A DNA stretch of 64,000 nucleotides from Treponema sp. (lineage in GTDB: Bacteria; Spirochaetota; Spirochaetia; Treponematales; Treponemataceae). The position numbers and the translations under genes were made by a program. Of the stretch, positions 26,913 through 36,670 are shown piece after piece (within the stretch, counting starts at the first letter, position 1; every line of letters starts with the position of its first letter). Under the pieces are notes generated by a model. It ran no database searches. It had not been told where the DNA came from and saw nothing but the letters and a program-made list of their open reading frames with translations. The stretch lies in contig JAFSJX010000010.1 of assembly GCA_017449285.1 (NCBI GenBank), forward strand, positions 1 through 64,000, read 5' to 3'.

Positions 26913-27935
26913 ATGGACGAATGGGTTTTAGTTGTCGATGACGAAGTGACGAATTTACGGCAGGCGAACCAGATTCTTGTGTCGGAAGGAATGCGGGTCA
27001 GCGCGGCAAAATCGGGAGAGCAGGCTCTGGCTTTTCTGGAGGGGAACAAGCCTGACCTGATTCTGATGGACGTTCACATGACGGGCATCGACGGCTTTGA
27101 GACAATCAGGCGCATCAAGGCAGAAGAATCGACCCGCGAGATTCCCATCATTCTCTTGACCGCCGATGAAGACCAAGATACAGAGACAAAAGCATTGCGG
27201 GCTGGGGCGATGGACTTCATCAAAAAGCCATTCATTCCCGACGTGCTGATTCTTCGCGCAAAGCATACGATTGAACTGACGCGGCTACAAAAGAATCTGA
27301 CGGCAGAAGTCGAAAAAAAGACGGCGGAAATCATTGAGCAGAAAGAACGCGTCAGCCGCATGGCGATGCAGATTGTGCAGACGCTTTCGGGCGCAATTGA
27401 CATAAAAGACCCCTACACAAAAGGTCACTCGGAACGCGTGGCAAAATATGCGCAGGAAATTGCCCGCCGCGCAGGCTACAGCAAAGAGCGTCTCACGCAG
27501 ATGCACATAATGGCTCTTTTCCACGACATCGGGAAACTTCTTATCCCCGATTCAATCATCAAAAAACCAGGCAAACTCAGTTCCGAAGAATATGCCGAAA
27601 TCAAAAAGCATCCCGAAATCGGCGCGAACATTCTAAAAAACATCACCGAAATTCCCAATATCGCGGTGGGAGCGCACTGGCATCATGAGCGGTATGACGG
27701 CAAAGGCTATCCCGACGGGCTTGCGGGCGAAAACATTCCCGAAGAGGCGCGGATTATTGCCGTGGCGGACTGTTACGATGCCATCACCAGCCACCGAAGT
27801 TACCGTGATATGCTCACCCAGAAAGCCGTGCGCGAAAAAATTGAAAAAGACAAAGGCTTACAGTTTGACCCGCGCTTTGCGGACATCATGCTTGCCATCA
27901 TTGACGATGACAGAAACTACGACCTGCATGAATAA
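26913..27935 (+). CDS. Response regulator with HD-GYP domain
   Basis: 340 residues. The receiver domain (1-120) has acidic residues Asp9/Asp10, phospho-acceptor Asp53 (LMDVHM) and the conserved KKP (104-106). A coiled-coil linker leads to an HD-GYP domain with HSERVAKY, HDIGKLLIP and HHERYDGKGYP, all catalytic positions intact. RpfG-type proteins hydrolyse cyclic di-GMP when phosphorylated, so this is probably an output of the two hybrid kinases that follow. The next gene begins 36 nt downstream. Confidence 0.92.
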   Translation: MDEWVLVVDDEVTNLRQANQILVSEGMRVSAAKSGEQALAFLEGNKPDLILMDVHMTGIDGFETIRRIKAEESTREIPIILLTADEDQDTETKALRAGAMDFIKKPFIPDVLILRAKHTIELTRLQKNLTAEVEKKTAEIIEQKERVSRMAMQIVQTLSGAIDIKDPYTKGHSERVAKYAQEIARRAGYSKERLTQMHIMALFHDIGKLLIPDSIIKKPGKLSSEEYAEIKKHPEIGANILKNITEIPNIAVGAHWHHERYDGKGYPDGLAGENIPEEARIIAVADCYDAITSHRSYRDMLTQKAVREKIEKDKGLQFDPRFADIMLAIIDDDRNYDLHE

Positions 27936-27971
27936 GCGCGTCATGCTCGTCCACCGACAAAAGGAGTCGCT

Positions 27972-30818
27972 ATGAACAAAGATACGCGGGAAAAAGAAAT
28001 CTGGCTTGAATCTCAGCTGGTGGTTGTGACTGCCTATACCATACTTACTGTCGCGCTGATTGGGGTAACGATTCTGCTCCACTGGGAACTCTGGATGATA
28101 CCGCTTCTGGCAATCGCGCTTATTTCCGTATGGACGCTGCACATTACACAGGGAATGACCGAACGAATCCGAACCTACTATTATATTGTGCTGATACTGA
28201 TAGAATTCTTTTTCTACGGAGTGCATCCCACCAGTTTTTTTGATTTACCGATTCTGCTGATTCTGATTCTGCTGCTGTTCGCCACGATTGATGAGACTCG
28301 CGCGCTGTTCATGGCATTGCTCACTTACGTGCTGGAACTGGTGTACCACATCGCCATCATTCATACGTTCCGCGCAGATTCCACGGATTTGGATTATTCG
28401 CGGATTGGGCTTGACATCGTGGCGGGACTGGTCGGTTTTTTGCTCACGCAGTATTTGGTCAAACGGCGCAGACAGGAAAAAAACAGTTATGCGGATGTCA
28501 TTGAAGAATTAAAAAACACAACGCGCCGCGCAGAGGATTTTCTTACCAATGTGTCGCACGAATTAAGAACACCGATTAACGCCGTCACCGGAATGAGCGA
28601 GGTTATGCTCAGAAACGAAGGAAACCCAGAGCGAAGAAAAGATTTGCTTGCCATTCAGCAGGCTGGTCAGCGTCTTTTCGCACAAATCAGCGATATCCTT
28701 GACTACACAGAACTTGACACGGGAAGAATCAAAATCAGCAACGAGCCGTATATGATTTCTTCCACCATAAATGACCTGATTACCGAAATGCGTTTTACGG
28801 AAAACCAGCCGAACCTTGAATTTGTAATCGATATTTCTCCGCAGATACCTTCGATGATGATAGGAGATGAAGGAAAAATCAAGAAAATCATCCGTCATCT
28901 TGCGGACAATTCTTTCAAATTCACAAAGCAAGGCGGCATCTATCTTCAGATTTTTACGCTCAAAAAGGATTACGGCGTAAACCTGTGTATTGTGGTTCAG
29001 GACACGGGAATCGGTATTGAGAGCGCAAAAGTGAACAAACTGTACGAGCGGTTCTATCAGGTAGACGCAGGACGGAGCAGACGAACAGGCGGCATGGGGC
29101 TCGGGCTTTCGATTGTCTACGGCATGGTTCAGGAAATGGGCGGATTTATGTACATCACGGGCGTAAAGGACAAAGGAACGAGCGTACATATCAGTATTCC
29201 TCAGGAAGTGGCAGACGCGACCCCCTGCATGCTTCTTGAAAAAAATGAGCGGACCTGTATTGCCGCCTATACACAGCCGAAAAAATATGCCGTTCCAGTC
29301 GTCCGCGAATTCTACAATCTTACGATTGAGCATTTGCGGCAGGGCTTGGGGGTAGATTTGCACAAAACAACGACACTGGGAGAACTTCAGAAAATTCAGA
29401 ACGCATATTCGCTCTCTCATGTTTTTATCGGCCGGGACGAATACGAGGAGGCTCCCGAGTATTTTGAGAAACTCGCCGAGTCCATCTGCGTCATTGTCAT
29501 CGCAAGCAATGATTTTACCCCAAAAGCCGAACACAGCCGCATCATCGTAACAAACAAGCCGTTCAATGGATTTCCGCTCACGAACATCATCGAAAACGGC
29601 ACAAAAGTCTATATGAAAGACGTGTTTTTCGCCGAAAAGCGGATGGTTTGCCCGAATATCCGTGCGCTTGTAGTCGATGATGACGAAATGAATCTTCTTG
29701 TTGCCAGCGGAATTTTGCGCGACTACCAGATGGAAGTGACAACGGCATTGAGCGGCATGGCGGCAATCAGTCTGTGTGAGGATAATTCCTTTGACATCAT
29801 CTTCCTTGACCACATGATGCCCGAAATGGATGGTGTGGAGACCATGCACCGCCTGAAAAATCTGGTGCGCTACAGCGATGAGAATATGGTGATTATCGCG
29901 CTTACGGCAAACGCAGTCTCTGGGGCACGGGAAATGTTTTTGCAGGAAGGTTTCGATGAATTTATCGCAAAGCCGATTGAAACCACCGCCTTTGAACGGG
30001 TTCTTCGCAAAATCCTCCCCTCATCCGCAATTCAATTCATCGCCAAGGAAGCCGTAAAAAAAGACCGCTACACAGAAGAAAATACGTCCGCCACGGAAAC
30101 GGATTCATCCTTGCAAAAAAATATTTCTTCGGAAATTCCCCACGTCCTTTTAGATGCGCTAAGGAAAATCGGCATCAATGTCAAAAGCGGGCTGGCTTAT
30201 TGCCGCGATGACATCAAATTCTATGTTGACCTGCTCAAAAAATTTGCCTCCGACGCGCAAACAAAAGGCGAGGAAATCAAATCGCTGTATGAGGACAAAA
30301 ACTGGGAGACGTACAAAATCAAAGTACACGCCCTCAAAAGCGCGGCAAAAACTGTGGGCATGGATGAAATCTCAAAGCAGGCGGAATCTTTGGAAAAGGC
30401 CGTAAAAAAAGCGGACATCGCATACGTGCAGGAACATACCGCCGCGCTTCTGGAGCAGTATGATTCGTTCACCAAAAACACGCTTTCCCTGTTCCGCACA
30501 GAAGCCGAAGACGAAAACAAAATCAATTCGCCAGAAACAAAAACTGATTCGCCCGCTCATGCGAGCGCCACTCCGTCTTTGTCCGAAGATGATTCTCTTT
30601 GGCGGCAAAAACTGGCTGAACTAAAAAATGCGCTGGATGCTTTTGAAAGCAACAAATCAGAAACGCTTGTCCGCGAACTAATGGAAATAAACCATCGGGG
30701 AAAATCTGGCGCGGAGTGGCTTTCGCTCGTACCTGAGCATATCCAGAATTTCGACTACCAGCCGGCGGCAGACATTGTTTCGGCACTGCTTGAAGAGACT
30801 GAGGGGGAATCAAAATGA
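27972..30818 (+). CDS. Membrane hybrid histidine kinase with receiver and HPt domains
   Basis: 948 residues. The N-terminal 170 residues hold about six membrane helices with no extracytoplasmic sensor domain. HisKA: SHELRTPIN with His196; HATPase: DNSFKFT, DTGIGI and GMGLGLSI. Residues 415-545 look like a degenerate receiver without the phospho-Asp, followed by a real one (VVDDDE, Asp613 in FLDHMMPEMDG) and an HPt domain (KVHALKSAAK, His786). A complete His-Asp-His relay is thus in one chain. A charged C-terminal region of 150 residues is unassigned. AGGAG precedes the start. The last 4 nt overlap the next kinase gene. Confidence 0.92.
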   Translation: MNKDTREKEIWLESQLVVVTAYTILTVALIGVTILLHWELWMIPLLAIALISVWTLHITQGMTERIRTYYYIVLILIEFFFYGVHPTSFFDLPILLILILLLFATIDETRALFMALLTYVLELVYHIAIIHTFRADSTDLDYSRIGLDIVAGLVGFLLTQYLVKRRRQEKNSYADVIEELKNTTRRAEDFLTNVSHELRTPINAVTGMSEVMLRNEGNPERRKDLLAIQQAGQRLFAQISDILDYTELDTGRIKISNEPYMISSTINDLITEMRFTENQPNLEFVIDISPQIPSMMIGDEGKIKKIIRHLADNSFKFTKQGGIYLQIFTLKKDYGVNLCIVVQDTGIGIESAKVNKLYERFYQVDAGRSRRTGGMGLGLSIVYGMVQEMGGFMYITGVKDKGTSVHISIPQEVADATPCMLLEKNERTCIAAYTQPKKYAVPVVREFYNLTIEHLRQGLGVDLHKTTTLGELQKIQNAYSLSHVFIGRDEYEEAPEYFEKLAESICVIVIASNDFTPKAEHSRIIVTNKPFNGFPLTNIIENGTKVYMKDVFFAEKRMVCPNIRALVVDDDEMNLLVASGILRDYQMEVTTALSGMAAISLCEDNSFDIIFLDHMMPEMDGVETMHRLKNLVRYSDENMVIIALTANAVSGAREMFLQEGFDEFIAKPIETTAFERVLRKILPSSAIQFIAKEAVKKDRYTEENTSATETDSSLQKNISSEIPHVLLDALRKIGINVKSGLAYCRDDIKFYVDLLKKFASDAQTKGEEIKSLYEDKNWETYKIKVHALKSAAKTVGMDEISKQAESLEKAVKKADIAYVQEHTAALLEQYDSFTKNTLSLFRTEAEDENKINSPETKTDSPAHASATPSLSEDDSLWRQKLAELKNALDAFESNKSETLVRELMEINHRGKSGAEWLSLVPEHIQNFDYQPAADIVSALLEETEGESK

Positions 30819-33484
30819 GAATCAGAAAATGGATTCATGCAATCATCCATGACAATACCACCGACCTACAGGAGCGCATTTTTAAGATTGCTTCCCTCAA
30901 CGGACTGCTTGCCCTTATCATCACCTGCATTTTTACGCTGCATGCGGGAGCAGATATAGGACGCTCGCTCATTTTTGCAGGAATCAATTTGGTCTTACTG
31001 GGCATCATCATTCTCTCCATTAAATTCAAAAAAATTCAGTTGGGAGCGATTGCCATTTCTCTTATCCTTATCATAGTGATGTCTCCTGCGGCATTCATCA
31101 CCAGCGGAGGAATGTTTGGCTCGACCCCGATGTGGCTTCTTTTTGCAGTAGTCTACATTAGTTTTACGGTTCGCGGAAAGGCAAAATTAGTGCTTGTCGT
31201 TATTGAGGAATTTGTCATTTTAGGCGCATACTATATCGGATTCCACTGCCCAAATCTTATCAAAACGCCAAGCACGCTCTACGTCTACAAAACATCGCTG
31301 GTTTCCGTCGTGCTGATTACGTTCGCCTGTTCCGTGCTGATTACGATTCTGAGCCGTATGTATCGCGCAGAAAACAAAGTGACTTCAGAACAGAAACTCA
31401 AGATTGAGGCATTGAATATGGCGCAAAACCGTTTCTTCTCCAGCATCAGCCACGAAATCCGCACACCTATCAATACGATTATCGGACTGAACGAAATGAT
31501 TCTGCGGGAAGACACATCGGACGAAGTTGCAGAAGATGCGCGGAATATTCAGGCGGCAAGCCGTATGCTGCTCACGCTGATAAATGATGTGCTTGATATG
31601 TCAAAAATTGAAAGTGGCAAGATGGACATTATTCCCGTATCCTACGAGACAGGCGTTATGCTCTCCGAAATTGTCAACATGATTTGGATTCGGGCAAAGG
31701 AAAAAAACATCGCGTTCCATATTGAAATTGACCCTGAACTTCCCAGTATGCTGTACGGTGATGAAGTGAGAATCAAACAGGTGCTGATAAACGTGCTGAA
31801 CAATGCCGTCAAATACACGCTGGAAGGTTCGGTCACGTTCTCTATCCATTGCAAGAAAATCGGCACAAACCGCGTTCAAGTTACCTACTCCATCGCAGAC
31901 ACAGGAATCGGCATCAAAAAAGAAAGCATTCCATACCTGTTCGATGCATTCAAACGGGTTGACCAAAGCAAGAACCGCTACATTGAGGGAACAGGACTGG
32001 GACTTTCTATCGTAAAGCAACTGGTCACGCTTATGGGCGGAGAAATTTCGGTCAACTCAATCTACACAAAAGGGTCTACGTTTGTCATCACGCTGGAACA
32101 AGACGTTATGAGCAGCGGAACCGTGGGCGAACTGAATCTTGAGGCGCGGCACATTATGAACAAGCACGAGCAATACAAGCACATTTTTGAGGCCCCTGAT
32201 GCGATTGTGCTGATTGTTGACGACAACGAAACGAATATAATGGTAGCGGAAAAACTGCTGCGCGATACGCAAATCCGCACGGATACCGCCCTGAACGGCA
32301 AAGAGGCACTGGAAAAAACGCTCGCCACTCATTACGATGCCATTCTGATGGATCATCTTATGCCAGAGATGGACGGTATCGAATGTCTCCATGCAATCCG
32401 TGCGCAAGCCGGAGGCTTAAACAAACAGACTCCCGTAATCGCACTTACTGCAAATGCAGGAAGCGAAAAACAGGTTCTGTACCGCAACGAGGGGTTTGAC
32501 GGTTATCTTGCAAAACCAATCAGCGGACTTCTTCTGGAAGCAGCCCTGCTCAAAATGCTGCCAAGAGATTTGATTTCCATTTCAGAGGAACGAAGCGAAG
32601 ATGATGGAGTCGCACAACTTTCCCAGTTGCACAACACAAAGATTCCTATTCTGATTACGGCAGACAGCGTATGCGATTTGCCAGATGAATATCAGGAGCA
32701 ATATCATATTCCTACGCTGGCATATCGGGTTCACACCGAAGAAGGTGTATTTTTGGACGGTATGGAGACGGAAACAGACGGAATTCTTGCCTATATGCAG
32801 AAAAAAGGAAAGAACGCATATTCAGAGCCACCGGCAATCAAAGACTATGAGGATTTCTTTGCGGAACAATTGCTTCACGCTCAATACATCATACACATTA
32901 CGATGACCGCAAAATCCAGCAAGGGATACGAACACGCGATGAAAGCGGCAGAATCCTTTGACAATGTTGTTGTCGTTGACTCAGGGCATTTAACCACGGG
33001 AATGGGGCTGTTCGTTATGGCGGCAAAGAAACTTTCCGTCAGCAATATGGGAATTGACGCAATTATCCACGACCTGGACAAAATCAAGGAAAAAATTTCT
33101 ACCAGTTTTGTTATGAAAACGACAAAATATCTTGCCCGCGCAGGACGCATTTCACGTCCTATGGACACTTTTTGCAGGACACTCATGCTGCATCCTGTCA
33201 TCAAACTGAAAAAAGGAGCCATGAAAGCGTGCGGAATTAAAATAGGAACGTATGACTTAGCGATAGAACGCTACATCAAGTCAATTCTTCACGACCGCAC
33301 AACGATTGACCCCAGCGTGGCAATCATCACGATTGCGGGATTCCCCTTGGAACAACTGGAGAAAATCAAAACGATGGTACAAAATATCGTTCCTTTTGAG
33401 AAAATCTATGTGCAAAAAGCCTCGCCAACTATTTCATCAAACTGCGGTCCGGGAAGTTTCGGACTCATGTTCACAAGGAAATAA
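30815..33484 (+). CDS. Hybrid histidine kinase fused to a DegV (fatty-acid-binding) domain
   Basis: 889 residues. Six membrane helices (20-185), HisKA SHEIRTPIN (His213), HATPase (NNAVKYT, DTGIGI, GTGLGLSIV), and receiver (LIVDDNE, Asp513 in LMDHLMPEMDG, LAKPI). From residue 608 to the end is a full-length DegV domain: ITADSVCDLP, VVVDSGHLTTGMGL, TKYLARAGRI and NCGPGSFGLMF. DegV/FakB proteins bind a fatty acid and present it to the FakA kinase. Fusion to a histidine kinase after the receiver suggests that lipid binding modulates signalling, or the reverse. There is no HPt, so phosphate may pass to the HPt of the upstream kinase. Start overlaps that gene (ATGA). Confidence 0.9.
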   Translation: MRIRKWIHAIIHDNTTDLQERIFKIASLNGLLALIITCIFTLHAGADIGRSLIFAGINLVLLGIIILSIKFKKIQLGAIAISLILIIVMSPAAFITSGGMFGSTPMWLLFAVVYISFTVRGKAKLVLVVIEEFVILGAYYIGFHCPNLIKTPSTLYVYKTSLVSVVLITFACSVLITILSRMYRAENKVTSEQKLKIEALNMAQNRFFSSISHEIRTPINTIIGLNEMILREDTSDEVAEDARNIQAASRMLLTLINDVLDMSKIESGKMDIIPVSYETGVMLSEIVNMIWIRAKEKNIAFHIEIDPELPSMLYGDEVRIKQVLINVLNNAVKYTLEGSVTFSIHCKKIGTNRVQVTYSIADTGIGIKKESIPYLFDAFKRVDQSKNRYIEGTGLGLSIVKQLVTLMGGEISVNSIYTKGSTFVITLEQDVMSSGTVGELNLEARHIMNKHEQYKHIFEAPDAIVLIVDDNETNIMVAEKLLRDTQIRTDTALNGKEALEKTLATHYDAILMDHLMPEMDGIECLHAIRAQAGGLNKQTPVIALTANAGSEKQVLYRNEGFDGYLAKPISGLLLEAALLKMLPRDLISISEERSEDDGVAQLSQLHNTKIPILITADSVCDLPDEYQEQYHIPTLAYRVHTEEGVFLDGMETETDGILAYMQKKGKNAYSEPPAIKDYEDFFAEQLLHAQYIIHITMTAKSSKGYEHAMKAAESFDNVVVVDSGHLTTGMGLFVMAAKKLSVSNMGIDAIIHDLDKIKEKISTSFVMKTTKYLARAGRISRPMDTFCRTLMLHPVIKLKKGAMKACGIKIGTYDLAIERYIKSILHDRTTIDPSVAIITIAGFPLEQLEKIKTMVQNIVPFEKIYVQKASPTISSNCGPGSFGLMFTRK

Positions 33485-33496
33485 CGCCGCTTTTGA

Positions 33497-34906
33497 CTAC
33501 AGAATATACCTGCTCAAATCCTGGTCGGTGGTAATGTCCTTTAGTTTTTCCTCTACAAACGCGCTGTCTACTTTGACGGTTTCGCCCGCATGTTCGTCCG
33601 CGTCAAAACTGATTTCTTCGGTCACCTTTTCCATAATCGTGTGAAGTCTGCGCGCACCAATGTTTTCGCTCCGTGAGTTCACGTCCTCGGCGATGGCTGC
33701 CATCTTGTCAATCGCGTCATCGGTAAAGTCAAGCGTAACGCCCTCAGTCTGCAAAAGCGCGGAGTACTGCTTGGTGAGCGCGTTTTTCGGCTCGGTAAGG
33801 ATGCGCTTAAAATCCGCTTTGCTCAGTGATTCCAGTTCCACGCGCAGAGGAAAACGCCCCTGCAACTCAGGAATCAAATCGCTCGGAGCGGACACACTGA
33901 ATGCGCCTGCCGCCACAAAAAGAATGTGCGTGGTATCGACAACGCCATAACGCGTGTTCACCTTTGAGCCTTCCACAATCGGAAGAATATCGCGCTGCAC
34001 TCCCTCGCGGCTTACGTCCTGCCCGCTGGAATTTCCGCCCTTGGTGGCAATCTTGTCAATCTCGTCAATAAAGATAATACCGCTCTGCTCCACGCGGTTT
34101 TTCGCCTCCTCGGCAACCTTTTCCTGGTCAATCATGGAGTCCAGCGTCTCTTCGGTGATAATTTTGCGCGCCTCACGGATTGAAACTTGCTTTTTCTTAA
34201 AACGTCCGCCCGTGAGCATCTGCGTCAAGTCTTCCATGCCGGTCTGCAAATCTTCCATGTTGCCGCTCGCAATAATTCCCATGCTGGGCATACGGGCAAC
34301 GCGTTCCACGGTCACTTCCACTTCGCGGTCTTCCAATTTGCCGTCTCTGAGCATCTGGCGGAATTTTTCGCGCGTCGGATTAAGCGGCTCATTTTGCGCT
34401 TCAGTCGGCTCTAGGAGCGTAGGCGTTACAGGATTTGCAAATGGTGTTTCCGCTTTTTTTTCTTTTTTCTTATCTTTTTCGCCTGTTCCCGGAAGGAGCA
34501 AATCAAGCAGTTTTTCTTCCACCTTTGGCTTACACGCCTCGCGCAACGATTCTTCCATCTCCGCCTTGACGTTGGTGTAACCCACTGCCATCAAGTCGCG
34601 AATCATGCTTTCTACGTCGCGCCCCACATAGCCCACCTCGGTATACTTGGTCGCCTCGATTTTAAGGAACGGAGCATTCACCAATTTTGCAAGTCTGCGC
34701 GCAATCTCCGTTTTTCCCACGCCCGTCGGTCCAATCATCAGGATGTTTTTTGGCGCAACCTCGTCACGAATGTCCTCTGCAAGATGAATGCGCCGCTCAC
34801 GGTTACGCAGGGCAATCGCCACGGCTTTCTTCGCCTTTTCCTGCCCGATGATGTATGCGTCCAATTTCTCAACAATTTGTTTTGGTGTCAGTCCAGATAA
34901 TGCCAT
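33497..34906 (-). CDS. hslU: HslU ATPase of the HslUV protease
   Basis: 469 residues. Walker A is GPTGVGKT (59-66), Walker B GIIFIDEIDKIA; a variable intermediate domain lies between (about residues 110-245), and the C-terminus ends in the DLSRYIL tail that docks into HslV. HslU unfolds substrates and feeds them to HslV. The start overlaps the hslV stop (TAATG). The gene is convergent with the kinase operon, with 12 nt between stops and no visible terminator. Confidence 0.97.
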   Translation of the reverse strand: MALSGLTPKQIVEKLDAYIIGQEKAKKAVAIALRNRERRIHLAEDIRDEVAPKNILMIGPTGVGKTEIARRLAKLVNAPFLKIEATKYTEVGYVGRDVESMIRDLMAVGYTNVKAEMEESLREACKPKVEEKLLDLLLPGTGEKDKKKEKKAETPFANPVTPTLLEPTEAQNEPLNPTREKFRQMLRDGKLEDREVEVTVERVARMPSMGIIASGNMEDLQTGMEDLTQMLTGGRFKKKQVSIREARKIITEETLDSMIDQEKVAEEAKNRVEQSGIIFIDEIDKIATKGGNSSGQDVSREGVQRDILPIVEGSKVNTRYGVVDTTHILFVAAGAFSVSAPSDLIPELQGRFPLRVELESLSKADFKRILTEPKNALTKQYSALLQTEGVTLDFTDDAIDKMAAIAEDVNSRSENIGARRLHTIMEKVTEEISFDADEHAGETVKVDSAFVEEKLKDITTDQDLSRYIL

Positions 34907-35442
34907 TATATTTCCTCGATAGTCAAAGTGTGGTTTGTATAAATACAGATGTCACCTGCGATTTTCAGACTTTTTTCCGCAATGTCTCTTGCAGACAAAT
35001 CACTTGCCTCAAGATATGCGAGCGCGGCGGCATAAGCATAGTTTCCGCCAGAACCAATCGCACACACATCGTTCTCCGGCTCAATGACATTTCCGTCACC
35101 GCTAATCAAGAGAATGCGCTCGCTGTTCGCCACAAGGAGCATTGCCTCTAATTTTTGATACGCCCGCTCAGTTCTCCACAGTTTCGCAAGTTCCACCGCA
35201 GAACGCATAATGTCGCCGTTATATTCTTTGAGTTTCTCTTCAAATTTATCGAACAGCGTGAACGCATCTGCCACAGAGCCCGCAAAGCCCGTAAGCACTT
35301 TGCCATTGTAAATTTTTCTGACTTTATGCGCGTTTCCTTTTACGACCGTGTTTCCTGCCGTCACCTGACCATCGCCCGCCATGGCAACTTTTCCATCACG
35401 CTTTACCGCAATAACCGTTGTGCTTCTGATTTTTTCTTCCAT
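34906..35442 (-). CDS. hslV: HslV peptidase of the HslUV protease
   Basis: 178 residues. The proteasome-like fold is clear from [15 protein letters not shown] and the [11 protein letters not shown] stretch. The expected catalytic N-terminal Thr is Thr8 (RSTT), so a 7-residue propeptide must be removed; the T. maritima enzyme has a similar short propeptide. It assembles with HslU into the ATP-dependent HslUV protease. AAGGA lies about 12 nt upstream of the ATG, a longer spacing than usual. Confidence 0.96.
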   Translation of the reverse strand: MEEKIRSTTVIAVKRDGKVAMAGDGQVTAGNTVVKGNAHKVRKIYNGKVLTGFAGSVADAFTLFDKFEEKLKEYNGDIMRSAVELAKLWRTERAYQKLEAMLLVANSERILLISGDGNVIEPENDVCAIGSGGNYAYAAALAYLEASDLSARDIAEKSLKIAGDICIYTNHTLTIEEI

Positions 35443-35560
35443 ACTAACTGCATTTCCTTAGTTTATATGCATTGCATCTTTTCTTTTAATATACTCAATT
35501 TTTTCCAGAAAGGCAAATTTTTTATTTTTTCTGTGGTTGAAAGTTTGCCTTGTTTTCTTC

Positions 35561-36670
35561 TTATGATTCTTTGATTGAAAACTCTTTTCTTAGCCATTTT
35601 TTTACGTTTTCGCTGGTAAACGCCGCATCAATGGAATTCTTAATCAATTCCTTTTTCTGCTCTTCCGTCAAGTTGAATTTGCGTTCCATGTAACGGAATT
35701 CATCTGAAATGCTTGTGCCTTCAATGGCAGGATCATCGGTGTTAAGCGTGGCCTTGATTTTTTGCGAAAGGTAGTCCATAAACGGATATTCAGTCATATC
35801 GGCTACGGCATGAGTCTGGGAGTTGCTCGTCGGGCACATTTCAAGAGTTACGCCTTCTTTTTTTAAGAGTTCAATCACTTCAGAAGATTCAAAAGAGCGG
35901 ACTCCGTGTCCAATCCGCCTTGCCCCGAATTCTACCGCAAGACGAACGCTTTGCGCCCCGTCCGCTTCTCCTGCATGAATGGTAAACGGAATGTTCATGT
36001 CTTTTGCCTTTTTGAAAAGCCCCGCGTAGTCGGCTGTCGGAAACAGGGCTTCTGCCCCCGCAAGGTCAAGCGCGACAACTCCACCGTCTTCAACCAGATA
36101 TTTTTTTGCAAGAGCAACAGTTTCTTCATTTTCCGCCTGATTTCCATTCCCCCGCATAAGGCAAAGGATAAGGTTTGCTTTTAGGTCAGTTTTTTTTAAA
36201 CCGGAAAGAGCAGCCTTGATTGCATCTTCCTGAGACATACCCTTCTGAGTGTGAAGTTGCGGGGCAAAACGAATTTCCGCATAGACAACGCCTTGAGATT
36301 TTATTTTTTCTGCGACAAGGTAAACACATTCGCTCAATGCCTGTGGGGACTGAAGCAGAGAAAGAGGCAGCGCAAAACAGGCAAGAAAATCGTTCAGGCT
36401 CGTGCAGTTCTGAGGAACGGAGAGCAATTTTAAAAGCTCGTCGTCAGATTCTGTCGGAAGCGGGATATTCTGCAAATCTGCAAGTTTTTTTGCGATGTCC
36501 AATGTCACCGCGCCGTCAAGATGCAAGTGCAAATCTATGTATTTTTCGGTACGAGGCAAGGTCTTTTTTGTGAAGCGGGGCGAAAAATTTGCGATTTCTT
36601 GTATGTTTTTGGCGAATATAACGATGACGAGTAACAGAATAAATGCACCAAAAAAAGTCGATTTTTTCAT
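35561..36670 (-). CDS. Membrane-anchored or exported adenosine deaminase
   Basis: 369 residues. Residues 7-20 form a strongly hydrophobic segment after MKKSTFF, so the enzyme is either exported or held at the membrane; classical adenosine deaminases have no such segment. The zinc and catalytic motifs are intact: HLHLDG (48-53), IHAGE, GHGVRS and TLNTDDP. It converts adenosine to inosine and ammonia. Placement outside the cytoplasm would let the cell deaminate nucleosides before uptake. AGGAG at 36679-36683 supports the start. The upstream kinase frame reads through this start. Confidence 0.88.
   Translation of the reverse strand: MKKSTFFGAFILLLVIVIFAKNIQEIANFSPRFTKKTLPRTEKYIDLHLHLDGAVTLDIAKKLADLQNIPLPTESDDELLKLLSVPQNCTSLNDFLACFALPLSLLQSPQALSECVYLVAEKIKSQGVVYAEIRFAPQLHTQKGMSQEDAIKAALSGLKKTDLKANLILCLMRGNGNQAENEETVALAKKYLVEDGGVVALDLAGAEALFPTADYAGLFKKAKDMNIPFTIHAGEADGAQSVRLAVEFGARRIGHGVRSFESSEVIELLKKEGVTLEMCPTSNSQTHAVADMTEYPFMDYLSQKIKATLNTDDPAIEGTSISDEFRYMERKFNLTEEQKKELIKNSIDAAFTSENVKKWLRKEFSIKES

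Noticed and set aside
35500-35550. Inverted repeat AAGGCAAA/TTTGCCTT after the deaminase gene
   Set aside because: The loop is 26 nt and there is no T tract on the minus strand, so it is not a convincing terminator.
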